The notes beneath the pieces are model-generated. The model was not told the origin of the DNA. It made no database searches and saw only the letters and a program-made list of their open reading frames with translations. This document shows, piece by piece, positions 21,524-28,937 of a stretch of 37,263 nt of DNA (the first letter of the stretch is position 1; every line of letters begins with the position of its first letter). Source of the stretch: Polaromonas sp. (GTDB taxonomy: Bacteria; Pseudomonadota; Gammaproteobacteria; Burkholderiales; Burkholderiaceae_C); the NCBI RefSeq assembly GCF_010365105.1, contig NZ_JAAFGZ010000034.1, positions 1 through 37,263 on the forward strand, in the 5' to 3' direction. The position numbers and the translations under genes were made by a program.

Positions 21524-22746
21524 ATATAGAAGTGCATAGCGCAATACAGTCAGCAGGGAGCGTGGAGGGACCTTCTCCAGTCCAGTCAGGGCCGTGGAAC
21601 CGGCTTTGCCGGGCCACAGGCAGAGCAGCCCCCTCGGAGGGCAGCGAACCACGCGAAGCGGGGAGCGCGGGGGTTCGAATCCTCCTCGTCAAGCTGTCGT
21701 CCCTCGGCGACGTCGTGCATGCCCTGCCGGTGGTGCAGGACATTCTCGCGGCCCTGCCGGATGCGCGCATCGACTGGGTGGTTGAAAAATCGTTTGCGTC
21801 CGTGCTGGCGTTGCATCCCGGGCTGCATCGCATCATTCCGTGCGAAATCCGGCGCTGGCGCAAGTCGCCGCTGTCGAAGATGACGCGCCAGCAGTGGAGC
21901 GCATTCAAGGCCGACCTGCGGCAGACCGAGTACGACGCCATCATCGACCTGCAGGGCCTGACCAAATCCGCCGTGGTGGCGTGGCTGGCACGGCTGGCAC
22001 CCGGCGGCAAGCGTTACGCACTGGGCAACCAGACCGACGGTTCCGGCTACGAAGCTCCCACGCGCTGGGTGGCCGACGTGGCGATTCGCATCAAGCCGCA
22101 CATCCACGCCGTGCAGCGCTCGCGCGAACTGGCGGCCCGGGCACTGGGCTATTGCCTTGCACCCAGCCCGGATTACGGGTTGAAAAGGCATCCTGCGCAA
22201 GCAGGACGGACCCTTTCAGCTCCTGAAAGAATAGCAAACAGGGTGGCTTTCGTGCATGGCACATCGCGCGCCGACAAGGAATGGCCGCTGGGACACTGGA
22301 CGGCCCTGGGCCACCGCCTGAATGCTGCCGGCTACCAGATTGCGCTGCCCCACGGCAATGAAAAAGAAAAGCTCAAGAGCCAGGCGATTGCCAGGGCGCT
22401 CAATGAAAGCGCGCCCGGCCATGCCGTCGTCCTGCCGCTGCTGGCGCTCGATGCGCTGACGAACGAGCTGGCCCAGTGCGCCGGCGTCATCGGCGTGGAC
22501 AGCGGCGTCAGCCACATCGCCGTGGCGCTGGACCTGCCGCATGTGCAGGTCTACAACTTCGACACCGCCTGGCGTACCGGACCCGACGCGGCCAGCGGTC
22601 GGCAGGTCAGTGTGTATGCCGCGCCCGAGCCCGGCGTGGACCAGGTCTGGCAAGCCTGGCTGGGTTGCCTGGAAACCTTGAAGGGGGCGCGGGACCAGCC
22701 ATCCGAGGTGCTGGAATGGTCGGCGTGCGGGGCTGACGGCGCATGA
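21520..22746 (+). CDS. waaC: Lipopolysaccharide heptosyltransferase I, with repeat-derived N-terminal extension
   Basis: A GT9 glycosyltransferase that adds the first heptose to Kdo2-lipid A. The family N-terminus RILLVKLSSLGDVVHALPVV and the C-terminal GVIGVDSGVSHIAVALDLPHVQVYNFDTAWRTGP are intact. The usual start, Met before RILLVK, is absent: the codon there is GTT. In-frame starts exist only upstream: TTG 21520 (overlapping the mutase stop), GTG 21532 and GTG 21562, none with a good Shine-Dalgarno sequence. The extra 50 or so residues are largely encoded by a repeat (21577-21673). A second insertion, residues 224-239 (HPAQAGRTLSAPERIA), is palindromic repeat copy H. The stop overlaps the waaA start as ATGA. 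Confidence 0.85.
   Translation: MNIEVHSAIQSAGSVEGPSPVQSGPWNRLCRATGRAAPSEGSEPREAGSAGVRILLVKLSSLGDVVHALPVVQDILAALPDARIDWVVEKSFASVLALHPGLHRIIPCEIRRWRKSPLSKMTRQQWSAFKADLRQTEYDAIIDLQGLTKSAVVAWLARLAPGGKRYALGNQTDGSGYEAPTRWVADVAIRIKPHIHAVQRSRELAARALGYCLAPSPDYGLKRHPAQAGRTLSAPERIANRVAFVHGTSRADKEWPLGHWTALGHRLNAAGYQIALPHGNEKEKLKSQAIARALNESAPGHAVVLPLLALDALTNELAQCAGVIGVDSGVSHIAVALDLPHVQVYNFDTAWRTGPDAASGRQVSVYAAPEPGVDQVWQAWLGCLETLKGARDQPSEVLEWSACGADGA
21627..21673 (+). repeat. Second repeat family, copy in the 5' part of waaC
   Basis: This 47-base stretch, starting AGCCCCCTCGG and ending AGCGCGGGGG, aligns without gaps with 23747-23793 at 34 of 47 positions. The related sequence extends upstream toward 21577 with small indels (shared GCCGGGC). 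It is translated APSEGSEPREAGSAGV and abuts the conserved RILLVK start of the enzyme. Confidence 0.6.
22189..22235 (+). repeat. 47-base palindromic element, copy H (inside waaC)
   Basis: Structure: CATCCTGCGCA, 19 bases, core GCTCCTGAAAGAATAGC, the most diverged copy. It has the same spacing as all others. It is translated in frame as HPAQAGRTLSAPERIA. Confidence 0.6.
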
Positions 22747-24173
22747 GCGGCTGGGCAGGCGCGCTGTATTCGGTGCTCATGACGCTCGGCCAGCCGCTGC
22801 TGCGGCGCAAGCTGGCGCGGCGCGGGCGTGTGGAACCGGGCTACCTGGAAGCGGTTGAGGAGCGCTTTGGCCACTACCGCCAGCCGCCTGAAACAGCCTC
22901 CGAACTGGTTTGGGTGCATGCCGTGTCGCTGGGCGAAACCCGCACCGCTGCCGTGCTGCTCAGGTCGCTGCGCGCGCAGCATCCGGCGCTGCGCCTGCTG
23001 CTCACGCATGGCACCGCCACCGGCCGCGAAGAGGGCCGGGCGCTGCTCAAGTCCATCGGCCGGCCCGGCGACGTGCAGGTCTGGCAGCCGTGGGACAGCC
23101 CGGCGGCGGTGGTGCGTTTTTTCAGCCACTTCAGGCCGCGCCTGGGCCTGCTGATGGAAACCGAAATCTGGCCCAACACCGTGGCCGAATCCAAAAGGCG
23201 CGGCATGCCGCTGGTGCTGGTCAACGGCCGCCTGTCGGCCAAATCGCTGAAGCAGGCGCTGCGTCTGTCGGCCTTGTCGCTGCCAGCCTATGGTGCGCTG
23301 TCGGCGGTTTACGCGCAAACCGAAGAAGACGCCCAGCGCTTTCGCCTGCTGGGCGCGCCGGTCGCTGGCGTGTTCGGCAACCTGAAGTTCGACGCCACGC
23401 CGGACGCCGCCCAGCTGGCCAGAGGCCGGAAGTGGCGCGAAACGCTGGCGCAGCCGGTGCTGATGTTCGCCAGCTCGCGGGAAGGCGAAGAAGACGAATT
23501 TCTCAAGCAAATAAGTGCCTTTTCGCAGGCGGGACGAGCGCAGGCAGCTATGAATTCAGTAGCTTATCAATCAAGCAAGGCGTTCAAGGCGCTGATCGTG
23601 CCGCGCCATCCGCAGCGCTTTGACGAAGTGGCCGCGCTGGCCGCGCAACACGGCTTGACCGTGTCGCGCCGTTCGCAGTGGGCGGGCAGCCCCGCCGACA
23701 GCGTGGATGCTACGGCTGCCAGCGCCGGGCTGCCCCAAGCAAGGCCAGCCCCTTCGGCCGCCAGCGCAGCACATGCAGTGGCAAGCGTGGGGGCCATGAC
23801 AGCCGATGTCTGGCTTGGCGATTCGCTGGGTGAGATGGCGCTGTACTACGGTTTGGGCGATGTGGCCTTGCTGGGCGGCAGCTTTGCCCCGTTGGGTGGC
23901 CAGAACCTGATCGAAGCCGCCGCCTGCGGCTGCCCGGTGGTGATGGGGCCGCACACCTTCAATTTTCTGGAGGCGGCCGCGCTGGCCGAGGCCGAGGGTG
24001 CAGCGCTGCGCGTGGCCGGCATGGCTGAAGCGGTGCAGGCCGGGTTGGCGCTGGCTGGGGATTCGGCGGCGCTGGGCAAAGCCGTGGCCGCCGGGCTGGC
24101 ATTCGCGGCACGCAACCGGGGGGCTACGGACCGGACGGTGGTGGCGTTGCAGCATTTTTTGCAGCCGGTTTGA
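22743..24173 (+). CDS. waaA: 3-deoxy-D-manno-octulosonic-acid (Kdo) transferase with two repeat-encoded insertions
   Basis: A 476-residue GT30 enzyme that transfers Kdo from CMP-Kdo to lipid IVA at the inner membrane. It has an N-terminal hydrophobic anchor, the catalytic Glu in WVHAVSLGETRTA, METEIWPN, and the donor-binding region GDSLGEMALYYGLGDVALLGGSFAPLGGQNLIEAAACG. It is some 45-50 residues longer than the common length of about 425. Two inserts account for this: residues 259-274 (AFSQAGRAQAAMNSVA) are palindromic repeat copy D, and residues about 320-350 contain the second repeat (APSAASAAHAVASVGA). Both are in frame. Its last 50 bases overlap the convergent GNAT gene. Confidence 0.93.
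   Translation: MSGWAGALYSVLMTLGQPLLRRKLARRGRVEPGYLEAVEERFGHYRQPPETASELVWVHAVSLGETRTAAVLLRSLRAQHPALRLLLTHGTATGREEGRALLKSIGRPGDVQVWQPWDSPAAVVRFFSHFRPRLGLLMETEIWPNTVAESKRRGMPLVLVNGRLSAKSLKQALRLSALSLPAYGALSAVYAQTEEDAQRFRLLGAPVAGVFGNLKFDATPDAAQLARGRKWRETLAQPVLMFASSREGEEDEFLKQISAFSQAGRAQAAMNSVAYQSSKAFKALIVPRHPQRFDEVAALAAQHGLTVSRRSQWAGSPADSVDATAASAGLPQARPAPSAASAAHAVASVGAMTADVWLGDSLGEMALYYGLGDVALLGGSFAPLGGQNLIEAAACGCPVVMGPHTFNFLEAAALAEAEGAALRVAGMAEAVQAGLALAGDSAALGKAVAAGLAFAARNRGATDRTVVALQHFLQPV
23517..23563 (+). repeat. 47-base palindromic element, copy D (inside waaA)
   Basis: Structure: GCCTTTTCGCA, 19 bases, core GCTATGAATTCAGTAGC. It is translated in frame as AFSQAGRAQAAMNSVA, beginning exactly at a codon boundary, the same phase as copy H in waaC. 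Confidence 0.8.
23747..23793 (+). repeat. Second repeat family, copy inside waaA
   Basis: This stretch starts AGCCCCTTCGG and ends AGCGTGGGGG. It aligns gap-free with 21627-21673 in waaC and is read in the same phase, giving APSAASAAHAVASVGA. It lies in a low-complexity Ala-rich insert of WaaA before the conserved DVWLGDSLGEM. Confidence 0.6.
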
Positions 24174-24735
24174 CCGGCACAGGCGGCAGCATTTCCTGCT
24201 TCAGCGCGCGCGTCACGCGCACCACGGTGCCATCCTCCGGCACCGGCTCGACCTGGAAACCGAGCTTTCGCGCCAGCGCGAGCATCGGCATGTTTTGGGC
24301 CATCACGCTGCCTTCCATCACTGTGTAGCCATCGTGCGGCGCGCGGTGCACCAGGCTGGCCAGCAAGTCGGTGGCGAGTCCACTGCCGCGCCAGTCTTCG
24401 GCCACGGTGATTGCGAACTCGCAGGTGCTGGTATTGTTCTCGCCTGCCCGCACGTATTGCGCGCCGCCCACGATGTCGATACCGTCGGCCGCCGGGATCG
24501 TGGCCAGCAACATGAAATCGCGACCGGGTTGCGGATGCACACCGCGTTCGAGCGCCGCAGGATTGAGTTGCTTCTTGTGCTGCATGAAACGCTTGTAGCG
24601 TGAATCGGCTGACAGGCGTTCAAAGGCCTGGACGATCTCCGCCGCATCACTCGACACCGCCGCGCGCAGCAACACTTCGCGGCCATCGCGCAAGCGCAGG
24701 CTGCGCGGGTGATAAGAAGTGCTTGGCGTCATCAT
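24124..24735 (-). CDS. GNAT-family N-acetyltransferase
   Basis: A 203-residue protein of the GCN5-related acetyltransferase fold. The acetyl-CoA-binding motif A is VAEDWRGSGLATDLLASLV, preceded by the beta strand TCEFAITV. The C-terminal 25 residues are a Pro/Ala-rich tail, encoded in the part overlapping waaA. The ATG overlaps the stop of the FadD-like gene (ATGA), so the pair is translationally coupled. Some GNATs of this size acetylate acyl-CoA synthetases on the conserved C-terminal lysine, so the ligase is a natural candidate substrate. That link is inferred from position only. Confidence 0.85.
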   Translation of the reverse strand: MMTPSTSYHPRSLRLRDGREVLLRAAVSSDAAEIVQAFERLSADSRYKRFMQHKKQLNPAALERGVHPQPGRDFMLLATIPAADGIDIVGGAQYVRAGENNTSTCEFAITVAEDWRGSGLATDLLASLVHRAPHDGYTVMEGSVMAQNMPMLALARKLGFQVEPVPEDGTVVRVTRALKQEMLPPVPVKPAAKNAATPPPSGP

Positions 24736-26420
24736 GCCGCCGCAACAGGTACAGCCGCACTGTCGTCACGCAGCGCGCGGCGCAGGATCTTGCCGATATG
24801 GGTCTTGGGCAGTGGCTCCGTGCGGAACTCGACGATGCGCGGCATCTTGTAGCCGGTCAGATGCAGCCTGCAGTGCGCAAGCAGCGCGGCCTCGGTCAGC
24901 GCCGGGTCCTGGCGCACCACCACCACCTTGACGGCTTCGCCTGATCGCTCATCGTGCACGCCAATTGCTGCGGCCTCCAGCACGCCGGGGTGCATCGTCA
25001 GCACGTCTTCGATCTCATTGGGAAACACCTTGAACCCGGACACCACGATCATGTCTTTCTTGCGGTCGGTGATGCGGATGCTGCCGCGTGCATCCATCAT
25101 GCCCATGTCGCCGGTGCGCAGCCAGCCGTCGGCCGTAAACACCCTGGCAGTTTCGTCGGGCCGTTGCCAGTAGCCGCTCATCACCTGCGGGCCGCGCAGG
25201 CAGATCTCGCCGACCTGGCCCAGCGCGACCGGCCCGCCTTCATCGTCAAGAATGGCTGCCTCGGTACTCGGGACTGGTACGCCGATCTGGCCGCTCCACT
25301 CCTGGATGGTGACCGGGTTGGCGATGGCCACCGGGGCGGTTTCAGTCAGGCCGTAGCCTTCCACCAGCGGAACGCCCGCGCGCTCCTTCCAGCGATGGGC
25401 CACCACGTTCTGCACGGCCATGCCCCCGGCCACCACGAGCTTGAGCTGGCGCAGTTCAACATTGGCAAAGCCCGGCGCGTCAAGCAGCGCGCGGAACAGC
25501 GTGTTCACGCCGATGATCGCGGTGAAACGCGACTCCCTGAGCACCTTGAGGAAAGCCGGCATGTCGCGCGGATTGGCGACCAGAACCGTTTGCGCGCCAA
25601 TACTGAAGAAGGCCAGCGCGCCCGTCAGTGCAAACACGTGGTACAGCGGCAGCGGAATGACCAAAATCTCTTTGCCATCGCTCAGGTTGGGCGACATCCA
25701 GGCGGCCACCTGCAACACGTTGGCCACCATGTTGCCGTGGCTCAGCATCACTCCCTTGGCCACGCCCGTGGTGCCGCCGGTGTATTGCAGGAAGGCGAGA
25801 TCGTCGTGCGTCAGCAGCAACTCGTCCGGTAGCAGTGCACGGCCGTCTGCCAGCGCGCGCCTGAAGTCCACGGCACCGGCCAGCTGCCAGTGCGGCACCA
25901 GCTTTTTCACATGCTTGACCACGGCGTTCGTCAGCAGCCGCCTGAGCGGTGGCAGCAGGTCGCCCACCTGCGTCGTGACCACCGTGCGCAGCGGCGTGGC
26001 GGCTATCACCTGCTCCAGCGTGTGCGCGAAGTTCTCCAGCACCACGATGGCCGTGGCGCCAGAGTCGATCAGCTGGTGCTTGAGTTCGCGCGGCGTGTAG
26101 AGCGGGTTGACGTTGACCACCACCATGCCGGCGCGCAGCACGCCGAACAGCACCACCGGGTACTGCAGCAGGTTCGGCATCATCAGCGCGACGCGATCGC
26201 CGCGCTTGAGCCCGGCCACCTTCTGCAGCCAGGCGGAAAAGGCGCAGCTGGCGTCGTCAAGCTGGCGAAAAGTCATCGCCGTGCCCATCGACTGGTAGGC
26301 CGGCAAGTCGGCAAAGCGCACACAGCTGGCCGCAAGAACGTCCTTGAGCGACGCGAACTGGTGGATATCGATCTCGGCCGGAACGCCGGCCGGGTACTGA
26401 GCTAGCCAGGGCTTGTCCAT
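24732..26420 (-). CDS. fadD: Long-chain fatty acid--CoA ligase
   Basis: A 562-residue adenylate-forming enzyme, the size of E. coli FadD. It activates fatty acids to acyl-CoA through an acyl-AMP intermediate. The phosphate loop is YTGGTTGVAKG, the adenine motif is EGYGLTETAP, then GWLRTGDMGMMD, RKKDMIVVSGFKVFPNEIE and the C-terminal PKTHIGKILRR with the catalytic lysine. The start at 26420 has AAGGGG 6 bases upstream; nine further codons are open but unlikely. It is followed without a gap by the GNAT gene. The fadD-GNAT pair lies between waaA and tolC. Confidence 0.92.
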   Translation of the reverse strand: MDKPWLAQYPAGVPAEIDIHQFASLKDVLAASCVRFADLPAYQSMGTAMTFRQLDDASCAFSAWLQKVAGLKRGDRVALMMPNLLQYPVVLFGVLRAGMVVVNVNPLYTPRELKHQLIDSGATAIVVLENFAHTLEQVIAATPLRTVVTTQVGDLLPPLRRLLTNAVVKHVKKLVPHWQLAGAVDFRRALADGRALLPDELLLTHDDLAFLQYTGGTTGVAKGVMLSHGNMVANVLQVAAWMSPNLSDGKEILVIPLPLYHVFALTGALAFFSIGAQTVLVANPRDMPAFLKVLRESRFTAIIGVNTLFRALLDAPGFANVELRQLKLVVAGGMAVQNVVAHRWKERAGVPLVEGYGLTETAPVAIANPVTIQEWSGQIGVPVPSTEAAILDDEGGPVALGQVGEICLRGPQVMSGYWQRPDETARVFTADGWLRTGDMGMMDARGSIRITDRKKDMIVVSGFKVFPNEIEDVLTMHPGVLEAAAIGVHDERSGEAVKVVVVRQDPALTEAALLAHCRLHLTGYKMPRIVEFRTEPLPKTHIGKILRRALRDDSAAVPVAAA

Positions 26421-26739
26421 GAATTCCCCTTTGCTGAGATGTTTCAATAGTTCCGTGGTTCAGGCGTGGACGCTGGGCGGCGACGCACCCCTGTCATCAA
26501 ATATGCCGCAGGAGCGACGGCCGGGATTGCGCAATGTCAAGGCCAGATGAATGCGTACAGTCTCGAAGGATATCCTTCACCAGCGCGCAGGGGAGGGCGA
26601 TGGCGAAAACGAATTTTCGGTGATTCCATTTTTAAATCCTTCGGATATGTCGTTGCTTTGCCTTGCCGTGCTGCAGCACTGTCTGCGGCTTCGCGCCTGA
26701 TCATCGAAATGTTTTAGAAATGGAATCAAAGCCTTTTGG
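26421..26739. other. Gap upstream of fadD with no supported gene
   Basis: About 320 bases of lower GC than the flanks. It should contain the fadD promoter, which I cannot place with confidence. A perfect 14-base palindrome GAAGGATATCCTTC lies at 26565-26578, and a smaller related hairpin (ATCCTTCGGAT) near 26636. Reading frames here are short and show no recognisable protein. Confidence 0.5.
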
Positions 26740-27060
26740 TCGCAGGCAAAGGCTTCGGGAAAGGCCACTTCAAAATGAAAAAAGCGGTAACCCTGGGCAC
26801 AGGCTTCAATCTGCTCGAGCGTGGCGCTTTTGCTTCGGCCATCAGCGCACGACGGGTACAGATGAAGCTGAGCGTGCCCGACAGAAAATTGAGCTTGGGC
26901 GCAATCAAGCCTTTCCACAGCGCTTTGGACTGCTCGACCTCTGCCGCCGGGATGCCGGGCATGGCGTCGAGCTCGTGCATCACGGCGCGCAGTTCGTCAA
27001 CCATGGCGCTCAGGTTATCCACGAAAAAATCAGCAGGAAAGGCGCCGGGCGCACGGGTCC
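26740..27060 (-). pseudogene. Probable frameshifted remnant of a DNA methyltransferase/restriction (Eco57I-like or PglX-like) gene
   Basis: Two adjoining minus-strand frames read as one protein if a single frameshift is allowed near 26835. The first reads ADFFVDNLSAMVDELRAVM and continues through ALWKGLIAPKLNFLSG to RRALMAEAK. The second continues ATLEQIEACAQGYRFFHFEV and AFPEAFACDQ. The RFFHFEVAFPEAF block resembles the FHWELEFPEVF segment found just before the NPPY catalytic motif in large type IIG and PglX-like methyltransferases. No NPPY follows, both ends are missing, and nothing else of such a system is nearby. I therefore read it as a decayed fragment. The match is from memory, so confidence is moderate. 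Confidence 0.4.
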
Positions 27061-27094
27061 GGCTTTTGCGGGTCGGAACGGGGCGGGTGTCTGG

Positions 27095-28450
27095 CTACCG
27101 GGCCAGCAAGTTATTCACCTGCTGCAGGTCATCAGGCGTCAGCGTGCCGCTGGCCTGGCGCAGCCTTAGCCCGCCTAGCAGCACGTTGTAGCGCGCCTGC
27201 GCCAGGTCGCGTTTGGTCTGGAACAGCTGGCTCTGGGCATTCAGCACGTCGATGTTGATGCGCACGCCGACCTGGTAGCCTAGCTTGTTGGCGTCCAGCG
27301 CGCTCTGGCTGGACAGCTCGGCCGCTTCCAGTGCGCGGACCTGGCCCTGGCCCGATTGCACGCCGAAATAGGCGGTGCGCACGTTCTGCGACACGCTGCG
27401 GCGCGTGCCTTCCAGGTCGCTCAGCGCCCGGTCGCGCAGCGCCAGCGTTTCGCGGATGCGGTTTTGCGTCGAGAAACCGGCGAACAGCGGCACATTGAGC
27501 AGCAGGCCGACGCTGCCGGTGTTGGCGCGCGAGGAAATGCCGGCTTGCGCGGTATTCGTCGGGTTTTTGGTGACGTTGTAGCTGGCGGTGGCGTCCAGCG
27601 TGGGTTTGTGGCCGGCTTCGGCTTTTTTGACTTCCAGATCAGCAATCTCGGCATTGCTTCTGGCCTGGCGAATCGCCGGGCTGACCGCTTCGGACTGGCT
27701 GACCCAAGTGCTGACTTCAGCCGGCACCACGTCGGGAAGGTTCACCGGAACGGCCAGGGGACGGGGCTGTGATTCGGTGATGCCGACCAGCTGGTCGAGT
27801 GCGATCTTGCGCACGCGCAGGTCGTTTTCGGCGGCGATTTCCTGGGCGCTTACCAGGTCAAAGCGCGCCTGGGCTTCGCGGCTGTCGGTGATGGTCGAGG
27901 TGCCGACCTCGAAATTGCGCTTGGCAAAGGCCAGTTGCTCGTTGACGGCTTCCTTTTGCGCGCGCACAAAGGCCAGTGTGTCTTGCGCTGCCAGCACGTC
28001 AAAGTAGGCCTGGCTGGTGCGCACGATCAGGTCCTGCGAAGCGGCTTCCACTTGGGCGCGGGCCAGATCGACCTGCCGGAAACCCTGCTCGTAGTTGGCC
28101 CAGTTGCCCGGACGGTACAAGGGCTGGCTGGCGCTCAGCGTGGCGTTCTGGGTGTTGAAGCTGGTGCCGCCGCCCGCCGGGGACGTGGTGCTGTCCACGT
28201 TGACGCGCGAGGCGCCCGCCGACAGGCCGGCGGTTGGCAAAATGCCGGCCCTGGCCTGGTCGGCACGCGCCAGGTTGGCGTCGTATTGCAGCTTGGCCGA
28301 CTGGTAGGTGGCGTCAAAGGCGCGCGCTGATTCATACAACTCGACCAGGCTCTGCGCCTGCGCCAGGGGCGCCAGGCTTGCCAGCGCAAATGCGACCGAA
28401 ACGGGCAGCATTGACAGGCGGTGTGCCGACAGTTGGGGTAGCAGGGTCAT
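27095..28450 (-). CDS. TolC-family outer membrane efflux protein
   Basis: A 451-residue outer-membrane channel protein of type I secretion and multidrug efflux pumps. The start at 28450 gives a signal peptide (hydrophobic LPVSVAFALASLAPLA, cleavage expected after AQA near residue 33). The mature protein has the two repeated long-helix halves of the family: SLVELYESARAFDATYQSAKL and later EVKKAEAGHKPTLDATASY, with the second-half helical repeat ALRDRALSDLEGTRRSVSQN. No inner-membrane pump or adaptor gene is in the window. It is followed upstream by rhodanese and PCMT-family genes on the same strand. Confidence 0.92.
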   Translation of the reverse strand: MTLLPQLSAHRLSMLPVSVAFALASLAPLAQAQSLVELYESARAFDATYQSAKLQYDANLARADQARAGILPTAGLSAGASRVNVDSTTSPAGGGTSFNTQNATLSASQPLYRPGNWANYEQGFRQVDLARAQVEAASQDLIVRTSQAYFDVLAAQDTLAFVRAQKEAVNEQLAFAKRNFEVGTSTITDSREAQARFDLVSAQEIAAENDLRVRKIALDQLVGITESQPRPLAVPVNLPDVVPAEVSTWVSQSEAVSPAIRQARSNAEIADLEVKKAEAGHKPTLDATASYNVTKNPTNTAQAGISSRANTGSVGLLLNVPLFAGFSTQNRIRETLALRDRALSDLEGTRRSVSQNVRTAYFGVQSGQGQVRALEAAELSSQSALDANKLGYQVGVRINIDVLNAQSQLFQTKRDLAQARYNVLLGGLRLRQASGTLTPDDLQQVNNLLAR

Positions 28451-28542
28451 AGAGGTCTTGCAGAGGTTGAATGAATCAAAAAAAACGGACCCTGTGGCCA
28501 GCGCACGGAAGGAAGTCCGGCCGCTGCCGGCCAACAAGCCGC

Positions 28543-28908
28543 CTAATAGCGGGGAACCGACGGATCGACCTGCTGCGTCCAGGCGTCAATGCCGCCCTGC
28601 AGGTTGACGACTTCGGCAAATCCCCCTTGCGCCAGGTAGTTGGCCACCTGCAGGCTGCGCATGCCATGGTGGCACAGGCAGGCGATGGGATGGGTGGTGC
28701 CGAGCGTGTCCTTCAGTTCAGCCAGGCGGCTTGGTACCTCGCGCATGGGCAGGGCCAGCAGGCTGAAGCCGTCTTCCCGGACCGAAGCGGTTTGCATCTC
28801 CCAGGGTTCGCGCACATCCAGCACCACAGGAAGGACGGTGGGTGCCAGACCGGCTGCGGCACGGTCGCGCCAGGCGGCAAAGTCGGAGGGTTGGAGTTGA
28901 GAAATCAT
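28543..28908 (-). CDS. Rhodanese-like domain protein
   Basis: A 121-residue single-domain rhodanese with the active-site loop CHHGMRS (79-85), C79 being the likely persulfide carrier, and the substrate-side motif VVLDVREPWE (29-38). Single-domain rhodaneses move sulfur in thiosulfate or persulfide metabolism. AAGG lies about 9 bases before the ATG. It lies 29 bases after the methyltransferase gene and 92 bases before tolC on the same strand. Confidence 0.92.
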   Translation of the reverse strand: MISQLQPSDFAAWRDRAAAGLAPTVLPVVLDVREPWEMQTASVREDGFSLLALPMREVPSRLAELKDTLGTTHPIACLCHHGMRSLQVANYLAQGGFAEVVNLQGGIDAWTQQVDPSVPRY

Positions 28909-28937
28909 TCGGCTGGCCTTGCGGAGGATTTGGACGG

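Noticed and set aside
21669..21682. GGGGGTTCGAATCCTC resembles a tRNA T-arm and could suggest a tRNA fragment or attachment site in waaC.
   Set aside because: GTTCGAATCCTCCTC is simply the codons for V-R-I-L-L of the conserved heptosyltransferase start, and no other tRNA parts are present.
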